DNA of 51,343 nt from Burkholderiales bacterium (GCA_017302655.1 JAFLDE010000021.1:1-51343); one strand, 5' to 3'. Positions 1 to 9,689 are shown, counted from the first letter of the stretch. Numbers and translations: made by a program. The notes: a model not told the origin generated them from the letters alone.

Positions 1-1559
1 CTGCGCAGCGCCGCATGGCCGGGCAGGCGGAAGGTGGCCACCACTTCAGCCAGCTTTTGCGCCTGATCGCGCAGGCTCTGTGCGGCAGCGGCGCTTTCCT
101 CCACCAGCGCCGCGTTCTGCTGCGTGGCCTGGTCGAGTTGAGCGACGGACTCGTTCACATTCCCAATACCTGCGCTCTGCTCGCCGGTGGCGGCGCTGAT
201 CTCGCCAATGATGTCGGTGACGCGCTGCACGTTGCCGACGATCTCGGTCATCGTGCTACCGGCGTCCGCCACCAAGCGCGTGCCGTTGTCCACCGACTCC
301 ACGCTGGCGCCGATCAGGCTCTTGATCTCCTTGGCCGCCTCGGCGCTGCGCTGGGCCAGCGAACGCACCTCGCCCGCCACCACCGCAAAACCCCGGCCTT
401 GCTCACCGGCGCGGGCGGCCTCCACGGCAGCATTCAACGCCAGGATGTTGGTCTGGAAGGCGATGCCGTCGATGGTGCCGATGATGTCGGCGATGCGTCG
501 GCTGCTCTGGTTGATGCGCTCCATGGTGCTCACCACCTCGGCCACCACCGAGCCACCCCGCTCGGCGCTGGTGCTGGCCTGACTGGCCAATTGGCTGGCG
601 GTGCGCGCGGCATCGGCCGTCTGGTTCACCGTGGCCGTCAGCTGGTTCATGGCCGAAGCGGTCTGCTGCAGGCTGGCCGCGGTCTGCTCGGTGCGATGGC
701 TGAGGTCCTGGTTGCCGCTGGCCACTTCCGAGCTCGCGGTGGAAATGCTGTCGGCGGCCTGGCGCACCTGACCGACGATGGATTGCAGCGAGCCCTGCAT
801 CTCCGACAGCGAACGCGACAGCTGACCGGTCTCATCCTGGCCCAACGCCTGGAGCTCACCCGTGAGGTCGCCCTCGCGCACCTGCTCGGCAAAGTCCTGG
901 GCCTTGCGCAGCGGCACCACGATGCTGCCCGAGATGGCCCGCCCCAGCACCAGCATGAGCCCGATGCTGATGAGGGTGAGCGCGCCGGTGACCATCACGA
1001 CGGTGCCCAGCGCGTCGGCAAAGCCTTGCTTGACCTTCTGGGTGAAACCCTGCACCAGGCTGAGCGTTTCCTCAAAGATCTTGTCGGCCTGCACATAGCC
1101 GTCGCGGCCGGCGCGCATCAGGGTGTTGGCGGCTGGTACATCGGCTCCTTCGAGCTTGGGCAGCGACGCAGCGATGTTGTCGTGATAGCTCTTGATACCG
1201 GTGCGCGCCGTGGCCACCATCTGCTTGACCTTGTCGTCGCGCAGTCGCCGCTCCAGCTCGCCGAAGTCCTTCTCAACAGCCTGGTAGGTTGCCTCCCACT
1301 GTGCGACGTATTCCTTCACCTTGGCCGCGTCGGCCACATTGATGACGATGTCCTTCTCGTAGCGCCGCAAGGTGGCCATCCCGGTGCGAATGAGGCCCGC
1401 ATGCTGGGCCGCTTCGACGACGTGGAAGGCGTACTGCTGGAAGCGCTCCTCCACCGACTTCATCGAGTAGGCGCCGAAGCCGCCGATCACGACGATCACC
1501 AGGGCGAAGAGCCCGTAGACGACCGAGAGGCGCTTGCGGATGTTCAGGCTGCGCAGCAT
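1..1559 (-). CDS. Methyl-accepting chemotaxis protein (3' end cut by window edge)
   Basis: Membrane chemoreceptor that would signal to CheA/CheW. The start is the ATG at 1559 ([12 protein letters not shown]), followed by a first membrane segment, a periplasmic four-helix-type sensor region, a second membrane segment (about residues 195-215), a HAMP domain and a long methyl-accepting coiled coil. The conserved hairpin tip is seen with [20 protein letters not shown] and [15 protein letters not shown]. The reading frame is still open at base 1 (last residues RLPGHAALR), so only the extreme C-terminus is missing. It lies about 100 bp downstream of a CheY-like gene on the same strand, so the two may be co-transcribed. 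The ligand cannot be told from sequence. Confidence 0.93.
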   Translation of the reverse strand, partial: MLRSLNIRKRLSVVYGLFALVIVVIGGFGAYSMKSVEERFQQYAFHVVEAAQHAGLIRTGMATLRRYEKDIVINVADAAKVKEYVAQWEATYQAVEKDFGELERRLRDDKVKQMVATARTGIKSYHDNIAASLPKLEGADVPAANTLMRAGRDGYVQADKIFEETLSLVQGFTQKVKQGFADALGTVVMVTGALTLISIGLMLVLGRAISGSIVVPLRKAQDFAEQVREGDLTGELQALGQDETGQLSRSLSEMQGSLQSIVGQVRQAADSISTASSEVASGNQDLSHRTEQTAASLQQTASAMNQLTATVNQTADAARTASQLASQASTSAERGGSVVAEVVSTMERINQSSRRIADIIGTIDGIAFQTNILALNAAVEAARAGEQGRGFAVVAGEVRSLAQRSAEAAKEIKSLIGASVESVDNGTRLVADAGSTMTEIVGNVQRVTDIIGEISAATGEQSAGIGNVNESVAQLDQATQQNAALVEESAAAAQSLRDQAQKLAEVVATFRLPGHAALR

Positions 1560-1662
1560 GTGTTCTCCATGAGCACTGGGATTCGTGCACTCTAGTCATT
1601 GCAGGCCCCGATGCGGCGTACTGCACCCCTAGGGTTAGCCCGAGCCTTCGCCCGGCCACCCA

Positions 1663-2025
1663 TCACAAGCTGCGGCGCACCACGTCCAGCAGTTCGAGCG
1701 GGCTGAAGGGCTTGACCAGATAGGCGTCCGCGCCCGCTTGGCTGGCGGCCTCGCGGTCGGCCATCTGCGCCCGGGCGGTCAGCATCACGACCTTGGCGCG
1801 ACTCAGCACCGGGTCTTGCTTGAGCAGCCGGCACAGCTGCAGGCCGTCCAGGGCGCCGGGCATCATCACGTCGAGCAGGATGAGGTCCGGCCGAACGCGC
1901 TGCGCCTCGGCGAGGCCGCGTTCGCCGTTTTCGGCCTCGTGCAGCGCGTAGTCCTCGAACTCCAGCGTCATGCGGATCAGTTCGCGGATCTCCGCCTGGT
2001 CTTCAACGATCAACACGCAGGTCAC
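1663..2025 (-). CDS. CheY-like single-domain response regulator
   Basis: Stand-alone receiver domain of about 120 residues. It begins VTCVLIVEDQAEIRELI, with acidic pocket residues in VED, the phospho-acceptor Asp in LILLDVMMP, the conserved Thr in VVMLTAR and the Lys in YLVKPFSP. There is no output domain, so it probably acts by protein contact. I chose GTG at 2025 because GGGAA lies just upstream and the fold begins there; an ATG at 2064 is an alternative. Longer starts would run into the divergent antiporter promoter. It sits upstream of the chemoreceptor on the same strand, suggesting a chemotaxis-like signalling role. The cognate kinase is not in the window. Confidence 0.85.
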   Translation of the reverse strand: MTCVLIVEDQAEIRELIRMTLEFEDYALHEAENGERGLAEAQRVRPDLILLDVMMPGALDGLQLCRLLKQDPVLSRAKVVMLTARAQMADREAASQAGADAYLVKPFSPLELLDVVRRSL

Positions 2026-2107
2026 GTCGGTTCCCAAGGTTGCTTGGCCCGAATGATGCGGCATCCACCGTTCCGCAGAAAGCGGCCTCGCTACCATCCG
2101 CCCGTCC

Positions 2108-4105
2108 ATGACCGGCCTCTCGCTCGCCCTTCTCTACCTCGTGGCCGCTGTGCTCGGTGTGGTCGCCTGCCGCAGCCTGAAGCTGCCGCCCATGCTCGGC
2201 TACCTGGTGGTCGGGGTGCTGATCGGGCCCAACGCCGCCGGCCTGGCGCCCGACACCCCTGGTCTGCGCTACCTGGCCGAGTTCGGCGTGGTCTTCCTGC
2301 TCTTCGTCATCGGGCTGGAGTTCAACCTGCCCAAGCTGCGCGCCATGCGCACCCTGGTGTTCGGCCTGGGCTTGCTGCAGGTGCTGCTGACCATCGCCGG
2401 CGCCATCCTGGGCAACACCCTGCTGGGCTGGCTGTGGTTGCATGTCACCGGCGAGGCCTGGCGCCTGTCCTGGGCCGGCGCGTTGGTGCTCGGCGCCGCG
2501 TTCGCCATGAGCTCCACGGCCATAGTCGTCAAGCTGATGGCCGAACGGCTGGAGTTGGAGAGCGAGCATGGTCGGCGCGTCATCGCCGTGCTGCTGTTCC
2601 AAGACCTCGCGGTGGTGCCTCTGCTGGTGCTCATTCCGGCCCTGGGCGGCCCGGCTGACGAGATGGTGCAGGCGCTGGGCTGGGCGGCGGCGAAGGCCGT
2701 CGTCGTGCTCGGCCTGCTGCTCTGGGGCGGCCCACGCCTGATGCGCTGGTGGCTCGCGGTGGTGGCCAAGCGCAAGAGCGAGGAGCTGTTCATCCTCAAC
2801 CTGCTGCTGGTCACCCTGGGCTTGAGCTGGATCACCGAGCACGCCGGGCTGAGCCTGGCGCTGGGCGCCTTCGTGGCCGGCATGCTGATCGCCGAGACGG
2901 AGTTCAAGCACCAGGTGGAGACCGACATCCGGCCCTTCCACGACGTGCTGCTCGGGCTGTTCTTCATCACCATCGGCATGAAGCTCGATTACGAGCCCAT
3001 CCTGCAGCAATGGTGGCTGGTGGGCCTGTTGGCGCTGTTTCCCACGCTGGGCAAGTTCCTGCTCATCGCCACGCTGGCGCGAGGCTTCGGCGCCGCGCCG
3101 GGGGTGTCCTTGCGCAGCGGTCTGTATCTGGCGCAGGCCGGCGAATTCGGCTTCGTGCTGCTCGGCCTGGGCGCCGAACAACATCTGGTGGGTCACGAGT
3201 GGCTGAGCCCCATCCTCGCGGCGATGGTGCTGTCGATGCTGGCCACGCCCTTCATCGTGATGTACGCCAACCGCATCGTCATGAAGCTCTCCAGCAGCGA
3301 CTGGCTGATGCAGTCGGTGCAGTTCACCACCATCGCCAAGAAGGCCTTCAAGGCCGATGCCCACGTCATCATCTGCGGCTTCGGGCGCAGCGGCCAGAAC
3401 CTGGCGCAGATGCTGGAAGGCGAGCGCATCCCCTACATGGCGCTGGACCTCGACCCCGACCGGGTGCGCCAGGCCGCCGCCGCCGGCCGCTCGGTGGTGT
3501 TCGGTGACGCCGCCCGCATGCAAGCCCTGATGGCCGCCGGCCTGAACCGCGCCAGCTGCGTCGTCATCAGCTACCACGACACCCCGTCGGCCATGAAGGT
3601 GCTTCGCCAAGTTCGCGCGCACGCACCCACGGTGCCGGTGGTGGTGCGCACGCTGGACGACGCCGACCTCGATGCCCTGCGCGCGGCCGGTGCCACCGAG
3701 GTGGTGCCCGAGGCCATCGAGGGCAGCCTGATGCTCGCCAGCCATGCCTTGGCGCTGGTCGGGGTGCCGATGCGCCGCGTCATTCGCCTCACGCGCGACG
3801 CCCGTGATGCGCGCTATGGCCTGCTGCGCGGCTATTTCCACGGCGCCGACGACGACGGTGTGGAAGACCGAGAGCAGGCGCGCCTGCGTCCGCTCACCCT
3901 GCCCGCCGCCAGCCGGCTCTCCGGCCTGCCCCTCGGTGACCTGCTACTGGCCGAGCAAGGGGTGCAACTCGTCTCGCTGCGGCGTGCCGACGGCCATGTG
4001 CTCAACAGCCCGGGCGAGGATGCCCTGGTGGCCGGCGGCGACACCTTGGTGCTCTCCGGCACCCCGGAATGCCTGGCGCGTGCCGAGGAGCGACTGTTGC
4101 GATGA
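2108..4105 (+). CDS. Monovalent cation:proton antiporter-2 (KefB/KefC-type) with TrkA-N and TrkA-C domains
   Basis: Inner-membrane CPA2 exchanger of 665 residues, family role K+ (or Na+)/H+ antiport. About 12-13 membrane segments occupy residues 1-390, including the family stretches LKLPPMLGYLVVGVLIGPN and FLLFVIGLEF. A Rossmann RCK/TrkA-N domain follows with HVIICGFGRSGQNLAQ (GxGxxG) at about 420, then a TrkA-C domain at the C-terminus (PLGDLLLAEQGVQLVSLRR). The start codon is 2108. It is divergent from the response regulator and its stop overlaps the start of the GGDEF-EAL gene (ATGA), indicating translational coupling. The KefB versus KefC assignment and glutathione gating are not resolved. 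Confidence 0.92.
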   Translation: MTGLSLALLYLVAAVLGVVACRSLKLPPMLGYLVVGVLIGPNAAGLAPDTPGLRYLAEFGVVFLLFVIGLEFNLPKLRAMRTLVFGLGLLQVLLTIAGAILGNTLLGWLWLHVTGEAWRLSWAGALVLGAAFAMSSTAIVVKLMAERLELESEHGRRVIAVLLFQDLAVVPLLVLIPALGGPADEMVQALGWAAAKAVVVLGLLLWGGPRLMRWWLAVVAKRKSEELFILNLLLVTLGLSWITEHAGLSLALGAFVAGMLIAETEFKHQVETDIRPFHDVLLGLFFITIGMKLDYEPILQQWWLVGLLALFPTLGKFLLIATLARGFGAAPGVSLRSGLYLAQAGEFGFVLLGLGAEQHLVGHEWLSPILAAMVLSMLATPFIVMYANRIVMKLSSSDWLMQSVQFTTIAKKAFKADAHVIICGFGRSGQNLAQMLEGERIPYMALDLDPDRVRQAAAAGRSVVFGDAARMQALMAAGLNRASCVVISYHDTPSAMKVLRQVRAHAPTVPVVVRTLDDADLDALRAAGATEVVPEAIEGSLMLASHALALVGVPMRRVIRLTRDARDARYGLLRGYFHGADDDGVEDREQARLRPLTLPAASRLSGLPLGDLLLAEQGVQLVSLRRADGHVLNSPGEDALVAGGDTLVLSGTPECLARAEERLLR

Positions 4106-6453
4106 ACAGCCTCAGCCGCTGGTGGCGTGCGGCCTGGCGGGTGCCAGGCGCCCATGCCGCCGACCACGATCGACACCGCGCGCTGCGCCTGCGCGACATC
4201 AGCCAGCACATGCTGGTGGCCGCCGCTGGCACGCTGTTGCTGGCCCTGCTCAGCCAGAGCCTGCCTTGGGGCGAGGGCAGGGGCCAGCAGATTCGGTGGG
4301 CCTGGACGGCGGTGCTGCTGGCCGACGTGCTCGCGCATGCCTGGGTGTGGTGGCGCTGCGGGCGTGCCGCACCTGCAAGCACCGGGTCGGCCGTCTGCCT
4401 CACGGTCACGGTGCTGAATCTGACCATCACCGGGGTGGCCTACGGCCTCATGGCCAGCTATCTGATGGGCGTGCTTGATGAAGCGCTGCGCCTGACCATG
4501 ATCGGCGTTGCCGCCGCCTTTCTGTCGGCCGGCGCCTGGCTGTTCGCACCGCACGCCGCCTGCGGCTTGGCCTGGGTGCTGAGCTTCGGCCTGGGCCTGT
4601 CACTGGGCATTGCGCTGACCGATGTACCGGGCGCCGCGCTGGCGGCGGCCCTGGCGCTGCCCTACACCGCCTTCCTCGCCGTCATGGTGTTGATGTCGGC
4701 ACGCCAGCGCCTCGCCATGCTCGCGCAGCAGGACGAGAACGAACGCCAGCGCGGCATGCTCGACCTGCTGCTGCGCGACTTCGAAGCCGGTGCCAACGAC
4801 TGGTTGTTCGAACTGGACGAGATGGGTCGCTTGAGGCATGTTTCGCAGCGCTTGGCACAGGCGGCCCAGCAGCCCGCGCGCACGCTGCGCGGCCAAGCCT
4901 TGATCGAGGTGCTGCGCGGCATCGGGGCCGAGCAGCTCGACAGCCTGGCGCTGGCGCTGCGCCGTGCCCGCCCATTCGGCGACCTGCTGCTGCCCTGGGG
5001 CACCGAGGGCGAACGCAGCTGGTGGTCGCTCAAGGCGCGGCCCTTGTTCGACGAGGCCGGCGAGCTTTGCGGCTGGCGCGGCGTGACCAGCGACGTGACG
5101 GCGCTGCGCCGTCACGAGGCCGAGCTGATGCGCCTGGCCACGCGCGACACGCTCACCGGCCTGGCCAACCGCCATCTGTTCTACCAGCAGCTCGGCGAGC
5201 GCCTGCCGCAGGGTTGCGCGGTGCTGCTCGTCGACCTCGACAACTTCAAGCAGATCAACGACACCCTCGGCCACGCCGCGGGCGACATCCTGCTGCAAGA
5301 GCTGGCGCGCCGCTGGCAGCCGCTGGTGCCGCCCTCGGCCCTGCTCGCCCGTCTGGGTGGCGATGAGTTCGGCCTGCTGATGCCGCTGGACGTGGACGTG
5401 GACCGGCTTGCGCTGACCCTGCAGCTGGCGTTGCGCTACCCGCTGCGGGTGGCCGAGCGGGACCTGCACATCGGCATCAGCATGGGCACCGCCTGCGTGC
5501 CGCTGGATGCCCTGGATGCCGAACGCCTGCTCGGGCGCGCCGATGTCGCACTCTACGCCGCCAAGGCCGGCGGTCGAAGCCGCCTGGTGCACTTCCAGCC
5601 CGAGCTCGAGCAGGACGCAGAGCGCCGCCTGCACCTCAGCTCCGACTTGCGCGAAGCCCTGCACGCGCCCGATGGCGGCCTGTTCACGGTCTACCAGCCC
5701 AAGCACGACCTGCGCAGCGGCCGCCTCGTCGGCTTCGAAGCCCTGGCCCGCTGGCGCCATCCGCGCCTGGGCATGGTGCCGCCATCGGAGTTCATCCCGC
5801 TGGCCGAGGAGTGCGGCCTCGTGCTCGAGCTGGGCGAGCGCGTGCTGCGCCAGGCCTGCGCCGACGCCTCCCAATGGCCCGGCCCTTTGCTGGTGGCCGT
5901 GAACGTGTCGGCCCTGCAAGTGGAGCGCGGCAGCCTGCTCAAGCTGGTCACCGAAGCCCTGCAGGACAGCGACCTGGCCCCTCAGCGCTTGGAGCTGGAG
6001 CTGACCGAGTCGGCCTTTCTGGGCGGGAGCGACAAGCTGCCCGGTCTGCTGGCCGAACTCCGCCAGCTCGGCGTGCAGGTGGCGCTGGACGACTTCGGCA
6101 CCGGTTACTCCTCGCTCGCCTACCTGCAGTCGCTGCCGCTGGACACCTTGAAGATCGACCGCAGCTTCGTCATCGACCTCGCCGCCGAAGACGAAGCCGA
6201 GCGACCCTTGGGCAAGCGCGGCGCCATCGTGCGCACCATCATCCAGCTGGCCGATGCCATCGGTGCGCGCACCGTGGCCGAGGGCGTGGAGACCGAGGCC
6301 CAGCGCCAGTGCCTCATCGACCTGGGCTGCGAGACCGGCCAGGGCTTCCTCTTCAGCCGCCCTCTGGCCGCCCGCGAGGCCAGCGTGCTGGCCAACCACC
6401 CGAGCCCGCCCGCGCTGCTGCCCGGCGCCGGCCCCTGGGCCGGGCTGCACTGA
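4102..6453 (+). CDS. Membrane-anchored GGDEF-EAL cyclic-di-GMP protein
   Basis: Predicted c-di-GMP turnover enzyme, 783 residues. It has several N-terminal membrane segments (about residues 30-215), a PAS-like region (about 225-340), a GGDEF domain with DTLTGLANR and intact GGDEF at 419-423, and an EAL domain starting near 525 with EAL at 546-548. EAL catalytic motifs look complete: VNVSALQ, LELTES, DDFGTGYSS, LKIDRSFV and VAEGVET. The position of the inhibitory RxxD before GGDEF reads PSAL, so no I-site is seen. The ATG at 4102 overlaps the antiporter stop. Phosphodiesterase activity is the safest guess; net activity cannot be read from sequence. Confidence 0.94.
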   Translation: MNSLSRWWRAAWRVPGAHAADHDRHRALRLRDISQHMLVAAAGTLLLALLSQSLPWGEGRGQQIRWAWTAVLLADVLAHAWVWWRCGRAAPASTGSAVCLTVTVLNLTITGVAYGLMASYLMGVLDEALRLTMIGVAAAFLSAGAWLFAPHAACGLAWVLSFGLGLSLGIALTDVPGAALAAALALPYTAFLAVMVLMSARQRLAMLAQQDENERQRGMLDLLLRDFEAGANDWLFELDEMGRLRHVSQRLAQAAQQPARTLRGQALIEVLRGIGAEQLDSLALALRRARPFGDLLLPWGTEGERSWWSLKARPLFDEAGELCGWRGVTSDVTALRRHEAELMRLATRDTLTGLANRHLFYQQLGERLPQGCAVLLVDLDNFKQINDTLGHAAGDILLQELARRWQPLVPPSALLARLGGDEFGLLMPLDVDVDRLALTLQLALRYPLRVAERDLHIGISMGTACVPLDALDAERLLGRADVALYAAKAGGRSRLVHFQPELEQDAERRLHLSSDLREALHAPDGGLFTVYQPKHDLRSGRLVGFEALARWRHPRLGMVPPSEFIPLAEECGLVLELGERVLRQACADASQWPGPLLVAVNVSALQVERGSLLKLVTEALQDSDLAPQRLELELTESAFLGGSDKLPGLLAELRQLGVQVALDDFGTGYSSLAYLQSLPLDTLKIDRSFVIDLAAEDEAERPLGKRGAIVRTIIQLADAIGARTVAEGVETEAQRQCLIDLGCETGQGFLFSRPLAAREASVLANHPSPPALLPGAGPWAGLH

Positions 6454-7163
6454 TGCGCCGCCGCCTGATCCTCATGCGCCACGGCGCGGTGCGCTACTTC
6501 GAGCCCGACAGCGCGCGGCCGCTGCCTCCCGAAGACGTGCAGCTGACCGCCGAGGGCGAGGCGCAGGCGCGCGCCGCAGGCAGCCTGCTGGCCGCCGCCG
6601 GGGTGCGGCCCGACCGCATCGTGCACAGCGGCCTGCCGCGTACGCGGCGCACCGCCGAGCTGGTGCAGGCGGCCTGTGGCGGACCCACGCCGGAGGTGCG
6701 CGAGGCCTTTCAAGAGATTCACGGCGGGCGCCTGCGCGACATCGCGCCCGCCGAGCTGCGCGACGCCTTCACCGCGTTGCAGCGCGGCCCGCTCACGCCC
6801 GACAGCCGCTTCCTGGGCGGCGAAAGCCTGCACGAGCTGCAGACCCGCCTGCTGCCCGCCTTCGAGCAGCTGCGCGCGGAAGGCGAATGGGACTGCCTGC
6901 TGCTGGTGGCGCATGGCGTGGTCAACGCCGCGCTGCTGTCCTACCTCGTCAGCGGCGGCGGCCGGCAGGTGTTCGGCGGCTGGCAGCAGAACCCGGCCTG
7001 CCTCAACCTGATCGACTTGGGCGGCCGGCCCGGTGACGACCTGCTGCGCGCCGTGAACCTGAACCCGACGGACTGGCTGCAGCCCTGCGAACGGGTCAGC
7101 ACCATGGAGCGCTTGTTCGAGGAGTTCAGCGCCTGGCGGCGCCGGCACACCCCCCTTTCTTGA
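6453..7163 (+). CDS. Histidine phosphatase (phosphoglycerate-mutase-like) family protein
   Basis: Histidine phosphatase superfamily member, 236 residues. The phosphohistidine motif is at the N-terminus (LILMRHGAVRYFE), the second Arg lies in SGLPRTRRTAE, the catalytic Glu is probably in FQEIHGG, and the second His is in LLVAHGVVNAALL. The ATG shares one base with the stop of the upstream GGDEF-EAL gene, so the two are likely coupled. The substrate is unknown; the family includes cobalamin, sugar-phosphate and phosphoprotein phosphatases. There is no signal peptide, so it is expected in the cytoplasm. Confidence 0.88.
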   Translation: MRRRLILMRHGAVRYFEPDSARPLPPEDVQLTAEGEAQARAAGSLLAAAGVRPDRIVHSGLPRTRRTAELVQAACGGPTPEVREAFQEIHGGRLRDIAPAELRDAFTALQRGPLTPDSRFLGGESLHELQTRLLPAFEQLRAEGEWDCLLLVAHGVVNAALLSYLVSGGGRQVFGGWQQNPACLNLIDLGGRPGDDLLRAVNLNPTDWLQPCERVSTMERLFEEFSAWRRRHTPLS

Positions 7164-7234
7164 AGGGGTGGGCGGCGGCATACGTGGCATGCCGAGGCAC
7201 AGTGCGCGCCTGTCCACTCAGGGAGCCCGAGCCC

Positions 7235-8092
7235 ATGCAACGCCGCCACCTCCTGCTCGTCCTGCCGGCGCTCGCCACCAGCAGCGGCTGCGCGCTGAAG
7301 GAGATCCATCTGCAGGAGAAGAACTTCCTGCCCGACGCGCCAACCCCCTGGATCAGCGAGCAGATTCAGCGCCGCAACGTCGAGCTCGCGGTGGAGGACG
7401 GCGTGCTGCTGCGTGGCTGGCACCTGCAGCACCCGCAGCCGCGCGCGCTCCTGATGTACTTCCTCGGCAACGGCGACAACGTGCTGGCCTACAGCGGGCA
7501 GATCCACGAGATCGCGCACCACTTCCAGGTCGACGTGCTGGTGCTCGACTACCGCGGCAGCGGCGCCAGCACGGGGAGCAAGGGCCTGCTGAACCTTCGC
7601 AGCGACGCCTTACGCATCCACGACGCGCTGGCGCGTCCGCTGGCTGACCGGCGCGGCGGCCTGCGCATCGTCTGCTGGGGCTACTCGATGGGCAGCATGC
7701 CGGCCATCCACCTGGCGGCCCACCGACCCGTGGCCGGCCTCGCGGTGCTGGCAGGGTTCTCCGACTTCCCCGATGTGCGCGACAGCCTGGTGCAGAAGGC
7801 ACCTTGGTACGCGCGTGGCTTTGTCAAGTTCAGCTGGGAGCCGGTGTTCGAGCAGCGTCCGCAGCCGGTCGACGAGATCGCCCAAGTGCGCGTGCCGACC
7901 TTCCTGTTCCATGGCGAGGCCGACACCCTGCTGCCGGTGAACCTGGGCGACCGGCTGAACGCAGCCGCAGGCCGGGCGACCTGGAAGCGCTACGTGCGCG
8001 CCCCCAAGGTGGGCCATACGCGCCTGCCGCTCTTCAAGGGCGAGGCCCGCGAGGGCCTGGACGCCTGGTTGGCGGAGTCCCTCAAAGGCTGA
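7235..8092 (+). CDS. Alpha/beta hydrolase, exported and possibly lipid-anchored
   Basis: Serine hydrolase of the alpha/beta fold, 285 residues. The N-terminus MQRRHLLLVLPALATSSGC looks like a signal peptide ending in a weak lipobox. The nucleophile elbow is GYSMG (Ser at about 151), the acid is probably the Asp in HGEADTLLP, and the His is in VGHTRLP. The ATG at 7235 has AGGGAG about 8 bases upstream; the longer frame from 7160 is less likely. The family resembles bacterial ABHD-type hydrolases of unknown substrate. Its end overlaps the convergent nuclease gene by 11 bp. Confidence 0.87.
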   Translation: MQRRHLLLVLPALATSSGCALKEIHLQEKNFLPDAPTPWISEQIQRRNVELAVEDGVLLRGWHLQHPQPRALLMYFLGNGDNVLAYSGQIHEIAHHFQVDVLVLDYRGSGASTGSKGLLNLRSDALRIHDALARPLADRRGGLRIVCWGYSMGSMPAIHLAAHRPVAGLAVLAGFSDFPDVRDSLVQKAPWYARGFVKFSWEPVFEQRPQPVDEIAQVRVPTFLFHGEADTLLPVNLGDRLNAAAGRATWKRYVRAPKVGHTRLPLFKGEAREGLDAWLAESLKG

Positions 8093-9479
8093 AGACGCTG
8101 CCGGCCAAGGGCGCCTTGGCGGTCCAGCCGAGCTTCTGGTGCAGCAACGCGGCAAAGCCCTGTGCCGTTTGGGCCTCGCCGTGCACCACAAAGGTCTGCG
8201 CTGGCGGCTTCTTGAAATGTCCGCACCAGGCCAGCAGCGCGGCTTGGTCGGCATGCGCCGAGAGCCCGCCGATGGTGTGGATGCGGGCGCGCACGCGCAC
8301 ATCGTCCCCCAGCACGCGCACCTGCTTGGCGCCGTCCACCAATCGCCGGCCCAGCGTGCCCTCGGCTTGGTAGCCAACGATGGCCACCGCCGAACCCGCG
8401 TGCCCAAGGTGGTGCCGCAGATGGTGCTGGATGCGCCCGGCATCGCACATGCCGCTGGCAGCCAGGATGATGGCACCGCTGTGGATGCGGTTGAGCGCCA
8501 TCGACTCCTCCACCGACTGCGTGAAGCGCAGGTCCAGCCAGTTGGCATTGACCTCGCGCGCGGCCAGCAGCGCGCGCGTTTCATCGTCCAGGTAGTCGAA
8601 GTGCTTCCAGGTCAGCTGGGTGACACGGTCGGCCATCGGTGAATCGACGAACACGCGCAGGCGCGGCAGCCGGCCTTCGCGCACCAACTGGGTGAGCAGC
8701 AGCAGCAACTCCTGCGTGCGGCCCAGGGCGAAGGCCGGCACGATGAGATTGCCCTTGCCACGGGTCAGGGTCTCGTCCACCACCTGCACCAGCTCTTCCA
8801 CCGTGTCCGTCATCGGCCGATGCAGGCGGTTCCCGTAGGTGCTCTCGATGAGCAGCACATCGGCCTCGTGGATGGCGGCTGGGTCGCGCACGATGGGCCG
8901 GCCCGGCTGACCGAGGTCGCCGCTGACCACCAGCTTGCGCGTACGGGCGCCTTCACTCAACCAAATCTCCAGAATGGCCGAGCCCAGGATGTGCCCGGCG
9001 TCCTGGAAGCGCATGCGCACCGCCGGGTGCGCTTGCAGCGCGTCGCCATAGCCCACGCCCTGCAGCTGCTTGAGGCTCTCCTCGGCCTGGCGCACGGTGT
9101 AGAGCAGGCGTGTTTCCTGCACCGGCCGGCCGCGCTGGCGGCGACGCTGCATGCGAGCCCAGCTGCTTTCCTGGATGTGCGCGGAATCGAGCAGCATCAC
9201 GCCAAGCAGGTCGGCGGTGGCGCGGGTGCAAAGAATCGGCCCCTTGAAGCCCATCGCCACGAGGCGCGGCAGCAGGCCGCTGTGGTCGATGTGCGCGTGG
9301 GTGAGCAGCACGAAGTCGATGCTCGCCGGGTCGAAGGGCCAGGGTTGGTGGTTGCGCGCCGCTTGCTCGCGGCCGCCCTGGTGCATGCCGCAGTCCACGA
9401 GAAAGCGGGCGCCCCCCGCTTCGACGAGAAAGCAGGAGCCGGTGACCTCCTGCGCAGCGCCAAGAAAGCTGATCTTCAT
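8082..9479 (-). CDS. Beta-CASP metallo-beta-lactamase-fold RNA nuclease
   Basis: Predicted zinc-dependent RNA nuclease of the CPSF73-like, YsfR/TTHA0252 type, 465 residues. The metal-binding motif HAHIDH is at 61-66, with further metal ligands in DAGHILGSA and VSGDLG. The beta-CASP part carries LLIESTYGN, VPAFALGRTQE, the ASGMCDAGR motif and the C-terminal SAHADQ. The start is the ATG at 9479 (MKISFLGAAQEVTGS). It is convergent with the hydrolase. Before the island inserted it probably lay directly downstream of mnmE on the same strand. Confidence 0.93.
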   Translation of the reverse strand: MKISFLGAAQEVTGSCFLVEAGGARFLVDCGMHQGGREQAARNHQPWPFDPASIDFVLLTHAHIDHSGLLPRLVAMGFKGPILCTRATADLLGVMLLDSAHIQESSWARMQRRRQRGRPVQETRLLYTVRQAEESLKQLQGVGYGDALQAHPAVRMRFQDAGHILGSAILEIWLSEGARTRKLVVSGDLGQPGRPIVRDPAAIHEADVLLIESTYGNRLHRPMTDTVEELVQVVDETLTRGKGNLIVPAFALGRTQELLLLLTQLVREGRLPRLRVFVDSPMADRVTQLTWKHFDYLDDETRALLAAREVNANWLDLRFTQSVEESMALNRIHSGAIILAASGMCDAGRIQHHLRHHLGHAGSAVAIVGYQAEGTLGRRLVDGAKQVRVLGDDVRVRARIHTIGGLSAHADQAALLAWCGHFKKPPAQTFVVHGEAQTAQGFAALLHQKLGWTAKAPLAGSVFSL

Positions 9480-9525
9480 GCAGCCAGTATGCGAAGCGCC
9501 GGGCTGCCCGCCTTGCGCTGGCTCA

Positions 9526-9684
9526 GAGCTTGTGAATGAATCCCGGGCGTCCGAGCAGGCCGTCCGGGAGATGCGGAACAAGACGCAAAGCGCAGCCGTG
9601 GCGCGGGCTACAGCGAGCATTTGCAACGCAGTGCCGCGCCTTTCGGGCGGTACGAGCGGGTGTCAGGGATTTGTTCACAAGCTC
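9526..9684. mobile_element. MITE-like element with 19-bp terminal inverted repeats
   Basis: The left end reads GAGCTTGTGAATGAATCCC and the right end, reverse complemented, reads GAGCTTGTGAACAAATCCC, a 17/19 match. TCA flanks both ends (9523-9525 and 9685-9687), consistent with a short target duplication. There is no room for a transposase. It sits only a few bases beyond the ancestral mnmE stop codon at 9690. Similar short repeats are common in Burkholderiales, but I cannot count copies from one window. Confidence 0.6.
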
Positions 9685-9689
9685 TCAGG

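Noticed and set aside
15-1595. Long plus-strand open frame over the chemoreceptor
   Set aside because: Antisense shadow; the minus strand codes a complete MCP pattern, while this frame has low-complexity His/Leu/Gly/Ala composition.
2003-3841. 612-codon minus-strand frame opposite the antiporter
   Set aside because: His/Gln/Gly-rich shadow without any family motif; the plus strand has the complete CPA2-TrkA protein.
4600-6450. 616-codon minus-strand frame opposite the GGDEF-EAL gene
   Set aside because: Shadow caused by high GC at third positions; Gln/Gly/Ala/Leu-rich with no motifs.
7147-7180. Terminator-like hairpin after the histidine phosphatase gene
   Set aside because: CACCCC and GGGGTG can pair, but there is no following T-run and the stem starts inside the coding sequence.
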